A stretch of DNA of 64,000 bases from Bacteroidales bacterium (lineage in GTDB: Bacteria > Bacteroidota > Bacteroidia > Bacteroidales > Paludibacteraceae), in NCBI GenBank assembly GCA_015061115.1, contig SUXE01000003.1:1-64000 (forward strand), read 5' to 3'. The notes below the pieces were generated by a model. That model made no database searches. It had not been told where the DNA came from and was given only the letters and a program-made list of their open reading frames with translations. Positions 22,655-32,422 of this stretch are shown here, one piece after another. The first letter of the stretch is position 1; every line of letters starts with the position of its first letter. Position numbers and translations under genes: made by a program.

Positions 22655-23739
22655 AAATAGTGCATGTTATTCCTCAGTTGTCCTCTGGCGGAGGTGAACG
22701 TTTTACGATTGATTTATGTAACGCGTTTGCCGGACAAGGACATGAAGTGACACTTATCGTGCTTCTTCCATTAGGAGAGTATGGATTTTATAAAAACGAG
22801 GTGTCTGACAAGGTAAATCTTATCTGTTTGGATAAGAAGAGTGGTCTTGATATTTCTCTTGGATGGAGATTGAGAAAGACAATTTCAAGACTCTCTCCAG
22901 ATGTTGTCCATTCTCATTTAAGAGCGATCCTATATATGCCTTTGTCAATATTTTCTATAAATGCAAAATTCTTTCATACTGTTCATAATACAGCGGATAT
23001 GGAGGCGGGTGGCACTGTTGGGGGATTTTTGAGAAAAGTGTTGTTCAGAATGAGGAAAGTCACACCTGTGACAATTTCTCATGAAAGTTTGGATTCTTTT
23101 GAAAAGTATTACGGAATGACTACTGCCATGATTTTTAACGGCCGGGATATTCCTGATACATTGAAAGTCAGTGATAGTGTAAAGAGTGAAATAGATGGTT
23201 ATAAACGTACTTCATCTACAAAAGTCCTTGTTCATCTGGCCCGCTACACTGATGTGAAGAGGCAGGATCTTATGGCAAGGGTAGCAAAAAAGTTGTTTGA
23301 TGAAGGTTTTGATTTTACTGTTTTGCTAATAGGACGTACAGCGGAAGATATTCTTAATGGTGTTAAAGCTGCGAAATGTCCGGTTTGTCATGTGCTTGGC
23401 GAAAAGAAGAATCCACTGGAATACTTAAAGGCGGCAGACGCATTCTGTTTATGTTCTACGTATGAAGGTATGCCTATATCGTTGATTGAGGCGATGGGGG
23501 TTGGAACAATTCCTGTCTGTACACCAGTAGGTGGAATAGTAAATGTTGTTAAAGATGGCGATACTGGATTCCTGTCGGAAGATATTTCAGAGGATTCTTA
23601 CTATGATGCGTTGAAGAGATTTTTGATGCAAAGTGAGGAAGAGAGAACAGAAATGAAAACTAAAGTCCAGAAGTGTTATGAACCGTTCACAATGCGTGAA
23701 TGTGCGAATAAATATTTGGAATTATATGTTAATCATTGA
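22651..23739 (+). CDS. Family 4 glycosyltransferase
   Basis: This 362-aa GT-B enzyme belongs to glycosyltransferase family 4. The N-terminal acceptor domain begins KIVHVIPQLSSGGGERFTID, with the typical GGGE motif and HSHLRAILY. The C-terminal donor domain includes VLVHLARYTDVKRQDLMARV and the ExxxxxxxE motif in STYEGMPISLIEAMGVGTIP. It transfers a sugar from a nucleotide donor to the growing lipid-linked unit at the cytoplasmic face of the membrane. Sugar specificity is unknown. It starts inside the stop of the Wzy gene (ATGA) and is followed by a 35-bp gap. Confidence 0.92.
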   Translation: MKIVHVIPQLSSGGGERFTIDLCNAFAGQGHEVTLIVLLPLGEYGFYKNEVSDKVNLICLDKKSGLDISLGWRLRKTISRLSPDVVHSHLRAILYMPLSIFSINAKFFHTVHNTADMEAGGTVGGFLRKVLFRMRKVTPVTISHESLDSFEKYYGMTTAMIFNGRDIPDTLKVSDSVKSEIDGYKRTSSTKVLVHLARYTDVKRQDLMARVAKKLFDEGFDFTVLLIGRTAEDILNGVKAAKCPVCHVLGEKKNPLEYLKAADAFCLCSTYEGMPISLIEAMGVGTIPVCTPVGGIVNVVKDGDTGFLSEDISEDSYYDALKRFLMQSEEERTEMKTKVQKCYEPFTMRECANKYLELYVNH

Positions 23740-23774
23740 TATATAAGCATAAGCGCAACTAGACGAAAAATAGC

Positions 23775-24812
23775 ATGAAATATAAAGTTTCTATAATAGG
23801 ATATTTGGCTAAACAAAAACCGCTTTTTGACGGTCAGACTGTCAAAACAAAGCAGTTGGCGAGTGTTCTGCATAGTCATCTTTCCAGTGATGATATTGGA
23901 GAATTGGACATGCAGGGAATGCGAAGGTCTCCCGTCGTATTCTTTTGGAATTTTTTCAAGATTTGCAGAAATAGCAAAAATGTGATAATTCTTCCTGCTT
24001 ATGGAGCATTATTGCTGTTCCCGTTGCTCTGTCTTTTGTTTCGAGGATCAGAAACCAAACTTTTCTATGATGTGATAGGGGGATGGCTTCCTGGTTATGT
24101 GGAGAAACATTCATATCTGAAATTTTTGTTGAAAAAATTCGATGGGATTTGGGTTGAGACCACGGTCATGAAAAAGGCATTGGAGGAGAAAGGGTTCGAA
24201 AATCTTACCATTGTGCCAAACTTCAAGAATCTTACCATCTTGAACAAAGAAGATTTGAATAAGAAAGTTTCTGCTCCTATCCGTTTATGTATTTTTTCAC
24301 GAATTATGGAGCAAAAGGGTATTGATGACGCCGTTAATTCAGTAATGGAAGTCAATGCTGAAGAACAAATGTTTTCTTTGGATATCTATGGACAGATAGA
24401 TCCGTCGTATCTGGAACATTTTACTTTGCTTCAGAAGAAATTCCCTAAGTACATTCGTTATTGCGGGTGTGTGGATGCATCAAAAAGTACAGAAATTTTA
24501 CGTGAATATGATGCTCTTTTATTCCCTACCAGATTTCCAACAGAGGGATTGCCAGGCACTTTAATAGATGGATATTCGGCTGGTCTTCCTGTCATATCCG
24601 CAAGATGGCAAAGCTTTTCTGATTTTGTGGACGAAGGTAAGACGGGAATCGGTTATGCTCAGTTTGACTACAATGAGTTAGTGAGGACTCTACGTGTTGT
24701 CAAGGAGAATCCGTCTATGCTAATTAATATGAAAGAAATGTGTCTGGAAAAAGCAAGAGAATATTCGGCTGACACTGTCAGCCACCAAATTTTATCACTA
24801 ATCGGTTTATAG
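23775..24812 (+). CDS. Family 4-like glycosyltransferase
   Basis: This 345-aa protein has a GT-B layout and a GT4-like donor domain: PIRLCIFSRIMEQKGIDDAV, then YDALLFPTRFPTEGLPGTLI and DGYSAGLPVISARW (ExxxxxxxD rather than E at the last position). The N-terminal half (KYKVSIIGYLAKQKPLFDGQ) has an unusually short loop in place of the GG(x)E motif. It probably adds one sugar in the repeat unit. It ends 1 bp before the next gene. Confidence 0.85.
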   Translation: MKYKVSIIGYLAKQKPLFDGQTVKTKQLASVLHSHLSSDDIGELDMQGMRRSPVVFFWNFFKICRNSKNVIILPAYGALLLFPLLCLLFRGSETKLFYDVIGGWLPGYVEKHSYLKFLLKKFDGIWVETTVMKKALEEKGFENLTIVPNFKNLTILNKEDLNKKVSAPIRLCIFSRIMEQKGIDDAVNSVMEVNAEEQMFSLDIYGQIDPSYLEHFTLLQKKFPKYIRYCGCVDASKSTEILREYDALLFPTRFPTEGLPGTLIDGYSAGLPVISARWQSFSDFVDEGKTGIGYAQFDYNELVRTLRVVKENPSMLINMKEMCLEKAREYSADTVSHQILSLIGL

Positions 24813-24813
24813 T

Positions 24814-25596
24814 ATGCAAAATTACGGCAAAGTTTCAATTATAACTCCAACGTATAATTGTTCACGTTATATCGGAGAAACGATAGAAGGAGTTTTGGCT
24901 CAGACTTATCATGACTGGGAATTACTGATTACTGATGATTTGTCGACAGACGACACGGTGAAGATCGTACAGTCGTATGCGGAGAAAGACGACAGAATCA
25001 AATTGCTTGCTATGGATGAGAACAAAGGAGCTGGATTTGCTCGCAACAAATCTATCGAGCGTGCGACTGGCAGATATATTGCTTTCTGTGACGGAGATGA
25101 CGTGTGGATGCCGCATAAATTGGAAAAACAGCTAGAGTATATGCAAGAGAACAACGCTGTGTTATGCCATTCATCTTATCTGAAGTTCGATGAGAACAGC
25201 AAGGTCTTTGGAATAGTTGTATGTCATAAGAAGGAGACTTTTGACACCATGAAATACGATGACGGAATGGGTTTTCTAACGGTGATATACGACACGCAAA
25301 AACTTCCTAAACAGTTGATGCCGTTGATGCGTAAGCGTCAGGATTGGGCATATAAGCTAATCATGATGCGTGATGGTGCTGTGTCTTACGGTATGATAGA
25401 GCCGCTTGCTTACTACAGAATAGGTCAGGCTTCACTTTCAAAAAACAAGGTCGGACTTGTCAAGTATAACATCAATGTTTATAAGGAGACATTGGGATAC
25501 AGCACTATTCGTGCTTACCTTACGTTTGCCTTTGGCTTCATGCCTAAGCATCTTTTGAAATTGTTAAGACTAAAAATAATAAATGCTCATTTTTGA
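24814..25596 (+). CDS. Family 2 glycosyltransferase
   Basis: This 260-aa GT-A enzyme belongs to glycosyltransferase family 2. It begins KVSIITPTYNCSRYIGETI, carries the nucleotide-binding SxDxT-like LLITDDLSTDDT, the metal-binding DGDD in YIAFCDGDDVWMPHKLEKQ, and the catalytic-helix motif RKRQDWAYKLIMM. It transfers a sugar to the lipid-linked intermediate. It lies 1 bp after the preceding glycosyltransferase and 6 bp before the WecA-like gene, in a tight operon. Confidence 0.93.
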   Translation: MQNYGKVSIITPTYNCSRYIGETIEGVLAQTYHDWELLITDDLSTDDTVKIVQSYAEKDDRIKLLAMDENKGAGFARNKSIERATGRYIAFCDGDDVWMPHKLEKQLEYMQENNAVLCHSSYLKFDENSKVFGIVVCHKKETFDTMKYDDGMGFLTVIYDTQKLPKQLMPLMRKRQDWAYKLIMMRDGAVSYGMIEPLAYYRIGQASLSKNKVGLVKYNINVYKETLGYSTIRAYLTFAFGFMPKHLLKLLRLKIINAHF

Positions 25597-25602
25597 TTGA
25601 TT

Positions 25603-26787
25603 ATGATAACTTCCATTATTATTTGTCTGATTTGTGTGGTTTCAGCTTGTGCGTTTGCCACATATCTTAATCCCAAACTTGTGGATATTGCATACGATAA
25701 GAATCTTCTTGATAGTCCTAGCACAAGAAAACTTCAAAAGAAACCAGTGCCGGTTATTGGTGGTATCAGTGTGTATTTGGCCGCTATTGCTGCTGCTGCT
25801 CTTTGCAATTTGTTCATTCCAACTAATCAGCTGTATATGGCAATGGCTGCCATTTCACTCATTTTTTTTGTCGGTTTGCTGGATGATTTGACGGATTTGA
25901 GTCCTAAGAAGAAATTTATATGCCAGATTTCGTTGGTAGTTCTTCTCTATTTTACAAATACATACAAAATAGATAACATGAACGGTGTCTTTGGCATTTA
26001 TGATCTGCCTCTTTGGGCTAGTCTGTCTTTGAGCCTTCTTACTGGTGTCGGTTTGATGAATGCCATAAACATGATAGATGGAGTAGATGGTTTGAGTAGT
26101 GGATATGGAATCTGTTTCTGTTTGTTCTGTGGCTCTTTTTTCTTGGTATATGATGATATAGTGAATGCTATGTTTGCATTTACATTTGTTGGCTCATTGA
26201 TACCTTTTTTTATCTGTAACGTCTTTTCGGAGAAATACAAGATGTTCATTGGGGACAGTGGCTCGTTAGTGATGGGAATGCTTGCATACGTGTTTTGTTG
26301 CACACTTTTGAAGGAGTCGGGAACGGCTGTCGACAGTAAGAATGTAAGTTTGGCATTGACAGTTTTTGCAGTTCCAATTTTTGATACTTTGAGAGTGATG
26401 ACGATGCGAATCGTGCATGGAGGATCTCCGTTTAAGGCAGATCGTACGCATTTGCACCATATCTTTGTCTCTTTGAATATGCCACATATCTTCATCACAT
26501 TGTTTATTCTTTTGATTGAAGTTATTATTGTCGGGGTGTGGATGCTTTTGTTCTATATAAATCTTGACGTTACGGTTCATACAGTCCTGATTATCATTTT
26601 GTGTGCTACTATTGTGTGGGGAGTGTATGTATACTTGAATTATGTGCGTGTACACAATCCTAACAGATTTAATCGTTATGCTGATAGAATACAACGAATA
26701 AGAAAAAAACCAGACCACTTTATGGTGAGAATCAGTAATTGGTTGGATAATCCAAATAAGTTAAGAAAAATAATCGATAGAATATGA
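25603..26787 (+). CDS. WecA/MraY-type sugar-1-phosphate transferase
   Basis: This 394-aa membrane protein is a member of the WecA/MraY family, which attaches the first sugar phosphate to undecaprenyl phosphate. Key motifs in order: PVPVIGGISVYLAAI, VGLLDDLTDLSPKKKF (DD metal and substrate residues), INMIDGVDGLSSG, FIGDSGSLVMGM and RTHLHHIF. About ten membrane helices and a soluble C-terminal extension of 60 residues are seen. It is the only initiating transferase in this region, so it probably starts the lipid-linked unit built by the neighbouring glycosyltransferases. The frame is open to a TTG at 25597; the ATG at 25603 is preferred. Confidence 0.92.
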   Translation: MITSIIICLICVVSACAFATYLNPKLVDIAYDKNLLDSPSTRKLQKKPVPVIGGISVYLAAIAAAALCNLFIPTNQLYMAMAAISLIFFVGLLDDLTDLSPKKKFICQISLVVLLYFTNTYKIDNMNGVFGIYDLPLWASLSLSLLTGVGLMNAINMIDGVDGLSSGYGICFCLFCGSFFLVYDDIVNAMFAFTFVGSLIPFFICNVFSEKYKMFIGDSGSLVMGMLAYVFCCTLLKESGTAVDSKNVSLALTVFAVPIFDTLRVMTMRIVHGGSPFKADRTHLHHIFVSLNMPHIFITLFILLIEVIIVGVWMLLFYINLDVTVHTVLIIILCATIVWGVYVYLNYVRVHNPNRFNRYADRIQRIRKKPDHFMVRISNWLDNPNKLRKIIDRI

Positions 26788-26829
26788 GAAAATTGTAGCT
26801 TTGTGGATCTTTAATTTGGGTTATTATAT

Positions 26830-29800
26830 ATGAAAAACAAAGTACTGCTTCAATTACTACTATCCTTTTCATGTTTTTCAAATGTGGATGCTGAAATTCA
26901 CATTACGGAAATCATGACAAACAACGTGTCTACAATTGTTAGTGACAAATACAATTATGATGGTTATGTCGAGTTTTATAATGATGGTCATGATGTAGAT
27001 TTGAAGGGTTGGACTGTGACTAATTTGAAGGGAGATCAGGTTAATTGGAGTGTACTGTTGGATTCATCCCATGTCTTGCCTAACGGCTATTCGATATTGT
27101 TTTTCGGCAAAGAGGAGTCAAGTAGTAGATCGGCGACACGAGTTCAGAATAATTATGCTGGAAGCGTTGGGCAGAAACTGTCTACGGATGAGGGTGTGAT
27201 TACATTATCAAAAGATGGACAGAAATTGGAACTTCCTTATCCTAAGCAGTATCCGCATATTGCATATTGTGAAAATGGTTTTATGATTCCTACACCAGGA
27301 AAAATGAATGATAATTTGGTGACAACTATCTCTAACAGAGCAGCGTCGCCAAATTTTAAGAATAACAAACCTGGTTTGTATGAGAATAAGTTGAGCGTAG
27401 AACTTGGATGTGAGACAGAGGGAGCACAGATCTATTATACTTTGAATGGAGATGTCCCTACACCTGAAAACGGAAAGAGGTACGATAGCTCCATTTCAAT
27501 AGAACAGACAACTGTAATACGTGCTAGAGCGTATAAGGATGGTATGTTGTTCAGTGAGACTCTTACCGGAAGCTTTATTCTTCCAGACAAGTATTATGAA
27601 GCTTGCAAAGGAGTTGGTGAGCGACTTCCTGTTGTCTCAATCTCTGCTAATAATGAGGATATATTTGGGGATATGCTTGGAATGTATGTGGAGGGAACGA
27701 ATGGCATAGTATCCGGTTGCTATGATACTCCAGCCAACTATAATCAGGATTGGATGCGTTCTGCTAATTTTGAATACATCTTGGATGGAAAAGTAGTCGA
27801 CAACCAGGAAGTTGAAATAGGTGTATATGGTGGATGTACAAGAATACATGTCGCTAAAAGCTTAAAAATAAAAGCAAATAAACGTTCTGGAAAATCAAAA
27901 ATGCAATACGATAATTTCTTCCCAGCACGTGATTATAAGAAATATAAAAGCCTAGCATTGCGCAATGGAGGAAATGGCTATTCGTATGTCCAGCCTCGAT
28001 GGAGGGATATGTTTATTCAAAGTCTTGCTGACGGAATGAATTTGGACAGACAGATGGCACAGCCAGTGGCATATTACCTTAATGGAACTTTTTATGGCAT
28101 GATGATTCTTACTGAAAGGGCCAATGAGGATTATGTTTATCATAATTATGGACTTGACGAGGATGAGATTGATTTCTTAAGTGTTGGTGCTGGGTATGAA
28201 TGTGAAGCGGGGACGAAAGACGCTTACAACAACATGATCGACTATGTCAGCAAAAACAATACGGCGGAAGATTTTTATGATAAGTTGGGAAGGATGATGG
28301 ATATTGATGAATATATCGATTATCAGATTCTGGAACAATATATCGCAAATACAGATTGGGTCTCTAATAATATTAAGTTGTGGAGAAATAGAGATGGCGG
28401 CAAATTTCGATGGATAGTTTTTGACACTGATTTTGGGTTGTCTAAGGCAACGTCGGTAGATAAAGATATGATTAAGTTTGCCACATCAGAGAAGGGTGGG
28501 GATTCAATGTGGATATTGTTGAAGTCTTGTCTAAATAACGAAGATTTCAGATGGAGATTTCTTGATCAGTATTTAGATAGGATTGAAAATCAGTTTGCTG
28601 AAGAAAAGATTGACTCTAAACTCGACTCTATTTGGGATTTGACAAGGCTTGATATGTGCGCTACAATCAAGAATGCTGCGTTTTTAGGAGCTCCTGGAAA
28701 CCCGACTGTTTATGATGAGACTGTTGAGCTGATGCGATCGTTCGCAAAGGAGAGGAAGGTATATGTCATCGACCAGTTGAAAAAAGAATTTGGTTTGGGA
28801 GATGATACTGTGACTATAAAGATTAGAACCGTCTTCCCTAATGACGAAACTCCTGATTTCAAATTCCTTATCAACAAGAGAGAGATCAATTCTTTGAAAT
28901 ACAACACTTGGAGATATTCCGGTGAGAGAATGAAGATTGAACCAATCATACCTGCTGGTTATAAAATTCAGCGATGGGCCATCAATGATACTATTGTGAG
29001 AAACGACAACAATGGCAAATATTTAAGTGATGTGTTGGTCACTACCGCAAAAACAAAAGAATTAAAGGTCACCATGTATTTTGAATACGACAATGATTGT
29101 GTTATGCCGATGGATCTTTATTTGAATGAGGTTTGTGCTTCCAATACAACAGTTGTTGATGAAAAAGGAAATGCGTCTGATTGGATAGAAATATACAATG
29201 GCGGAGATAGAGACATTGATTTGGCGGGAATGATGGTCGAAAATGTTAGCAAGGCTGTAAAATGCACGATTCCAAGAGGCTTTGAAGAGACAGTTGTCCC
29301 TGCCCATGGATATAAACTACTTTGGGCTGACAAGAATCCAGACAGAGGCCCATTACATTTGAATTTTAAACTTAGCGCAACTGTTTCAGAAACCATTAAA
29401 TTGTCATATGTTTATAGAGACAGTGAATTCGATTTGAGTGCAATGGTTTATGTACCTCATGGACCGAACGAGTCGTTTGGACGTGTCTCTGATGGACTTT
29501 CTGATGTTGGTATATTTGAAAAATGTGTGGATTCCGAAGGAAAGGAGGTATTTACCTCAACCCCTCTTGCTGCTAATGGTAGTATGACTTGTGAGAGTGG
29601 CATTGTGGAAGAGATTCAGGCAGACGATTCTGATATTCATATTTACACCCATGGTAGAATGGTGGTTTTGCAAAATATGAATATTGGAAGTATGGTGGAA
29701 GTATATTCTATATTGGGAGCTATTGTTGCTAAGAAGACAGTTGATTCTGATGCAGTGAGCATCATTGTCCCTGCTCCTGGAATATATATTGTTAAGGTTG

Positions 29801-29832
29801 GATCAGAATGTAGGAAAATTGTTGTCGAATAA
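26830..29832 (+). CDS. Secreted CotH kinase-like/lamin-tail protein
   Basis: This is a 1000-aa exported protein with a signal peptide (LLQLLLSFSCFSNVDA). Domains in order: a lamin-tail domain (about residues 20-140, EIMTNNVSTIV and VEFYNDGHDVDLKGWTV); a chitobiase C-terminal-like domain (about 180-250, GAQIYYTLNGDVPTPENG); a CotH-kinase-like domain (about 265-640) with LDRQMAQPVAYYLNGTFYG, ILTERANEDYV and the metal-binding WIVFDTDFGLS; a second lamin-tail domain (about 765-880, LYLNEVCASNTTVV and DWIEIYNGGDRDIDLAG); and a C-terminal tail like a type IX sorting domain (APGIYIVKVGSECRKIVVE). CotH proteins can phosphorylate secreted proteins. Its place between the initiating transferase and the Wzc-like gene suggests a role in the surface polymer, which is inference. 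Confidence 0.88.
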   Translation: MKNKVLLQLLLSFSCFSNVDAEIHITEIMTNNVSTIVSDKYNYDGYVEFYNDGHDVDLKGWTVTNLKGDQVNWSVLLDSSHVLPNGYSILFFGKEESSSRSATRVQNNYAGSVGQKLSTDEGVITLSKDGQKLELPYPKQYPHIAYCENGFMIPTPGKMNDNLVTTISNRAASPNFKNNKPGLYENKLSVELGCETEGAQIYYTLNGDVPTPENGKRYDSSISIEQTTVIRARAYKDGMLFSETLTGSFILPDKYYEACKGVGERLPVVSISANNEDIFGDMLGMYVEGTNGIVSGCYDTPANYNQDWMRSANFEYILDGKVVDNQEVEIGVYGGCTRIHVAKSLKIKANKRSGKSKMQYDNFFPARDYKKYKSLALRNGGNGYSYVQPRWRDMFIQSLADGMNLDRQMAQPVAYYLNGTFYGMMILTERANEDYVYHNYGLDEDEIDFLSVGAGYECEAGTKDAYNNMIDYVSKNNTAEDFYDKLGRMMDIDEYIDYQILEQYIANTDWVSNNIKLWRNRDGGKFRWIVFDTDFGLSKATSVDKDMIKFATSEKGGDSMWILLKSCLNNEDFRWRFLDQYLDRIENQFAEEKIDSKLDSIWDLTRLDMCATIKNAAFLGAPGNPTVYDETVELMRSFAKERKVYVIDQLKKEFGLGDDTVTIKIRTVFPNDETPDFKFLINKREINSLKYNTWRYSGERMKIEPIIPAGYKIQRWAINDTIVRNDNNGKYLSDVLVTTAKTKELKVTMYFEYDNDCVMPMDLYLNEVCASNTTVVDEKGNASDWIEIYNGGDRDIDLAGMMVENVSKAVKCTIPRGFEETVVPAHGYKLLWADKNPDRGPLHLNFKLSATVSETIKLSYVYRDSEFDLSAMVYVPHGPNESFGRVSDGLSDVGIFEKCVDSEGKEVFTSTPLAANGSMTCESGIVEEIQADDSDIHIYTHGRMVVLQNMNIGSMVEVYSILGAIVAKKTVDSDAVSIIVPAPGIYIVKVGSECRKIVVE

Positions 29833-29861
29833 CAAATTGATTGAAAATTAACAAAGATAAG

Positions 29862-32309
29862 ATGTCAACATCGAAAAACAAAATGCGTAGCGTAGTGAGT
29901 TTTATTTCACTATGTTTGAAAAAAAAGCTTTGGTTTATTGCCTCTGTTTTTTTGAGTGGATTTGTTGCAATTGCTTATTTGTATGTCGCTCAACCACAAT
30001 ACACAAGAGAGGCTCAATTGCTGATTAAGGAGGAATCGAAAAATCGTACTACATCGGTTTCTGATTTAAATGCGATTACCGACCTTGGTATTTTTTCAAG
30101 TGCGACCAATGTAAATAATGAACTCTCTAGAATCCAGAGTCAGACTTTGATTGGAAATGTGGTGAAAAGACTACATCTTGATGTGGATTATATGAGAATG
30201 GAACCATTTAGGAAGAGAGCTCTGTATGGTCAGAATAATCCTATTGTAGTCGAGATATTGGGACTTGAGGAGAATGAACCATGTGAGTTTGAGTTGATAC
30301 TTGATTCTGCTTCGGTTATAAAATATGCAAAGGGTCATGCACAGACGGAATTAGTGAATAAATCTGATATTGATGATACTATGTATGATGCAGATAGCAC
30401 TGATGTGGATTCTCCAGATAGCATATTGAATATCTCTGATACTAAGAAAGCTGAAGTAGAATTAGAAAAACCACGATATACTATCAGAAATCTGAAAATT
30501 GGAAAGAAAAAGATAGAAAATGAGTTCGATGGCAGATTTGAAACTTCTATAACTGTTCATAATAAGGTACGTGTACTTGTTTCTCATAATATTGACTATA
30601 AAGGTTATGGTACGGAAAAAATTAATGCAAAATTTCCAGAACATATCTTCATTGTCAGGAGAGGACTTGTGAAGGATGTCGAATTCTGTAAGCAAAAACT
30701 CCGTGTCAATCTTGTCGACAAGAAATCAACGATATTGAATTTGAGTTATCAGGATGGGGATGCTGAAAGAGCAGAGGATTTTTTGATAGAGCTTGTTGAG
30801 GCTTACAACAAAAATTTGCTTGAGGGAAAAAACAAAATAGCTGAAAGTACAAGTCAATTCATCAATGATCGTCTGTCGCTTATCGAACGTGAACTTGGAA
30901 ATGTGGACGAGAACATCAGTGCTTACAAAAGTAAAAATCTTACTCCTGATGTAGGTGAGGTTGCAAAACTCCATTTGGATAAGGCTAGTATGGCGAGCGA
31001 CAAGAGGACTGAACTAGATGCTCAACTAGCAATGCTGGAGTATATTCGTGATTTTATCGCTACCAATAAGAGTAAAGACTTTTTGCCTGCCGTTACGAAT
31101 ATTACTAACTCTGTGATTGAGAAAAGTATTGAGGATTACAATTCTCTTCTTGTGAAAAGAAATTCGCTTGTGGCAAACAGTAGTGAAAAGAATCCTATGG
31201 TTGTATCTCTTGATCAGAATCTGGCGGATCTCGCTAAGGGAATACTTATCAATATTGATAGCCAAATAGACGCTCTTGACACTCAAATCCTTAATTTGAG
31301 AAGGACGGAAGCTAAGAGTAAAGCGAAGATTGCAAGCAGTCCAAGTCAGACCAAATATCTTCTTGGTGTGGAGCGTCAGCAGAAAGTCAAGGAGGCTCTT
31401 TACTTATTTTTGCTTCAGAAGCGTGAGGAAAATGAGCTGAGTCAGGCATTCAGCGCATATAATAATCAGATAATCACTCAGCCTACTGGCAAACTTGAGT
31501 CAACAAGCCCAATCAAGAAGAATATATTGATAGTAGCTTTGTTACTTGGTATTTTGTTCCCTGCTGCTGTAATTTGGATAATGGAGTCGATCAAAGGCCG
31601 TATCTATAAGGCGGAGGACCTTGATGATCTGTTGCCGAAATTTATTGGAGAGATCCCGTATGATAAAAGTAAGGTTGGAAAAGTTGTCGTCGCGGCTGAT
31701 AGACGGGATGATACCAATGCTGCATTCAGAAAAGTCAGGACAAATCTTGAGATAATCATTGGAGACGGTAATAATGCGAATTCTGTGATGGTCAGTGCAT
31801 TGCACGAGAATAGTGGCAAGGATTTTGTAGCTGTCAATCTTGCCAAAGTGTTTGCATTGAAGAAGAAACGTACAATATTTGTTGATTTTGATGTGAATAG
31901 TACGGTTTTTGGCAAAAATATGGCTAAAAATGAATACGGGGGTATTTACGACTATCTGGAAGAGAGTAAGCCTTCCTTGCAGAATTATATCATTCAGATA
32001 TCCGATGATGATAACCTGTTTGTTATTCCTGTAGGAAAAGCGCCAAACAATCCTTCAGATTTACTTAATGAAACAAAGTTGCAGTCGCTTGTAAATTTCT
32101 TAAAGGCAGGTTTCGACGTGGTGATTCTCAACTGTCCGTCTTCTGTAGACGATTCGGCAAGTGAGTTGATAGGAAAACTTGTTGATCATACTGTATTTGT
32201 ATTGAATACAGAATCGACAAGAGCAAAGGATACAAATTTACTTCGTAGTTATATAGAAGAAGATAAGTTCAATGGAATCTCGTTGATATTAAACCGAAAG
32301 GCCGAATAA
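29862..32309 (+). CDS. Wzc-like polysaccharide co-polymerase, kinase motifs degenerate
   Basis: This 815-aa protein has the layout of a tyrosine autokinase/co-polymerase (Wzc): cytoplasmic start, first membrane helix (about residues 20-45), Wzz-type periplasmic domain, coiled coil, and a second helix at about 548-576 preceded by the Pro-rich TSPIKK. A C-terminal P-loop ATPase-like domain follows (about 620-815). The kinase motifs are altered. Walker A, normally ending GEGKS/T, reads HENSGKDFVAVNLA; the Walker B aspartate (usually VIID-PP) is Asn in VVILNCPSS; and the Tyr-rich tail is missing, the protein ending ISLILNRKAE. It may regulate chain length without autophosphorylation. It is the last gene of the run, followed by a terminator. 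The ATG at 29862 is preferred to a TTG at 29841. Confidence 0.9.
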   Translation: MSTSKNKMRSVVSFISLCLKKKLWFIASVFLSGFVAIAYLYVAQPQYTREAQLLIKEESKNRTTSVSDLNAITDLGIFSSATNVNNELSRIQSQTLIGNVVKRLHLDVDYMRMEPFRKRALYGQNNPIVVEILGLEENEPCEFELILDSASVIKYAKGHAQTELVNKSDIDDTMYDADSTDVDSPDSILNISDTKKAEVELEKPRYTIRNLKIGKKKIENEFDGRFETSITVHNKVRVLVSHNIDYKGYGTEKINAKFPEHIFIVRRGLVKDVEFCKQKLRVNLVDKKSTILNLSYQDGDAERAEDFLIELVEAYNKNLLEGKNKIAESTSQFINDRLSLIERELGNVDENISAYKSKNLTPDVGEVAKLHLDKASMASDKRTELDAQLAMLEYIRDFIATNKSKDFLPAVTNITNSVIEKSIEDYNSLLVKRNSLVANSSEKNPMVVSLDQNLADLAKGILINIDSQIDALDTQILNLRRTEAKSKAKIASSPSQTKYLLGVERQQKVKEALYLFLLQKREENELSQAFSAYNNQIITQPTGKLESTSPIKKNILIVALLLGILFPAAVIWIMESIKGRIYKAEDLDDLLPKFIGEIPYDKSKVGKVVVAADRRDDTNAAFRKVRTNLEIIIGDGNNANSVMVSALHENSGKDFVAVNLAKVFALKKKRTIFVDFDVNSTVFGKNMAKNEYGGIYDYLEESKPSLQNYIIQISDDDNLFVIPVGKAPNNPSDLLNETKLQSLVNFLKAGFDVVILNCPSSVDDSASELIGKLVDHTVFVLNTESTRAKDTNLLRSYIEEDKFNGISLILNRKAE

Positions 32310-32325
32310 AGGCGAATTTTGACAC

Positions 32326-32369
32326 AAAAAAACACTCAGCCGTACAAATCCGCGACTGAGTGTTTTTTG
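32326..32369 (+). terminator. Terminator at the end of the polysaccharide operon
   Basis: An A-rich arm ending ACACTCAG pairs with CTGAGTGTTTTTTG across a 16-base loop and is followed by more T residues. It lies 17 bp after the Wzc-like stop. Confidence 0.8.
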
Positions 32370-32422
32370 TTTTTTCTGCAGGCCTTAAAACGGTTGTTTC
32401 CCGCATCAGTGTCCCTGTTTGA

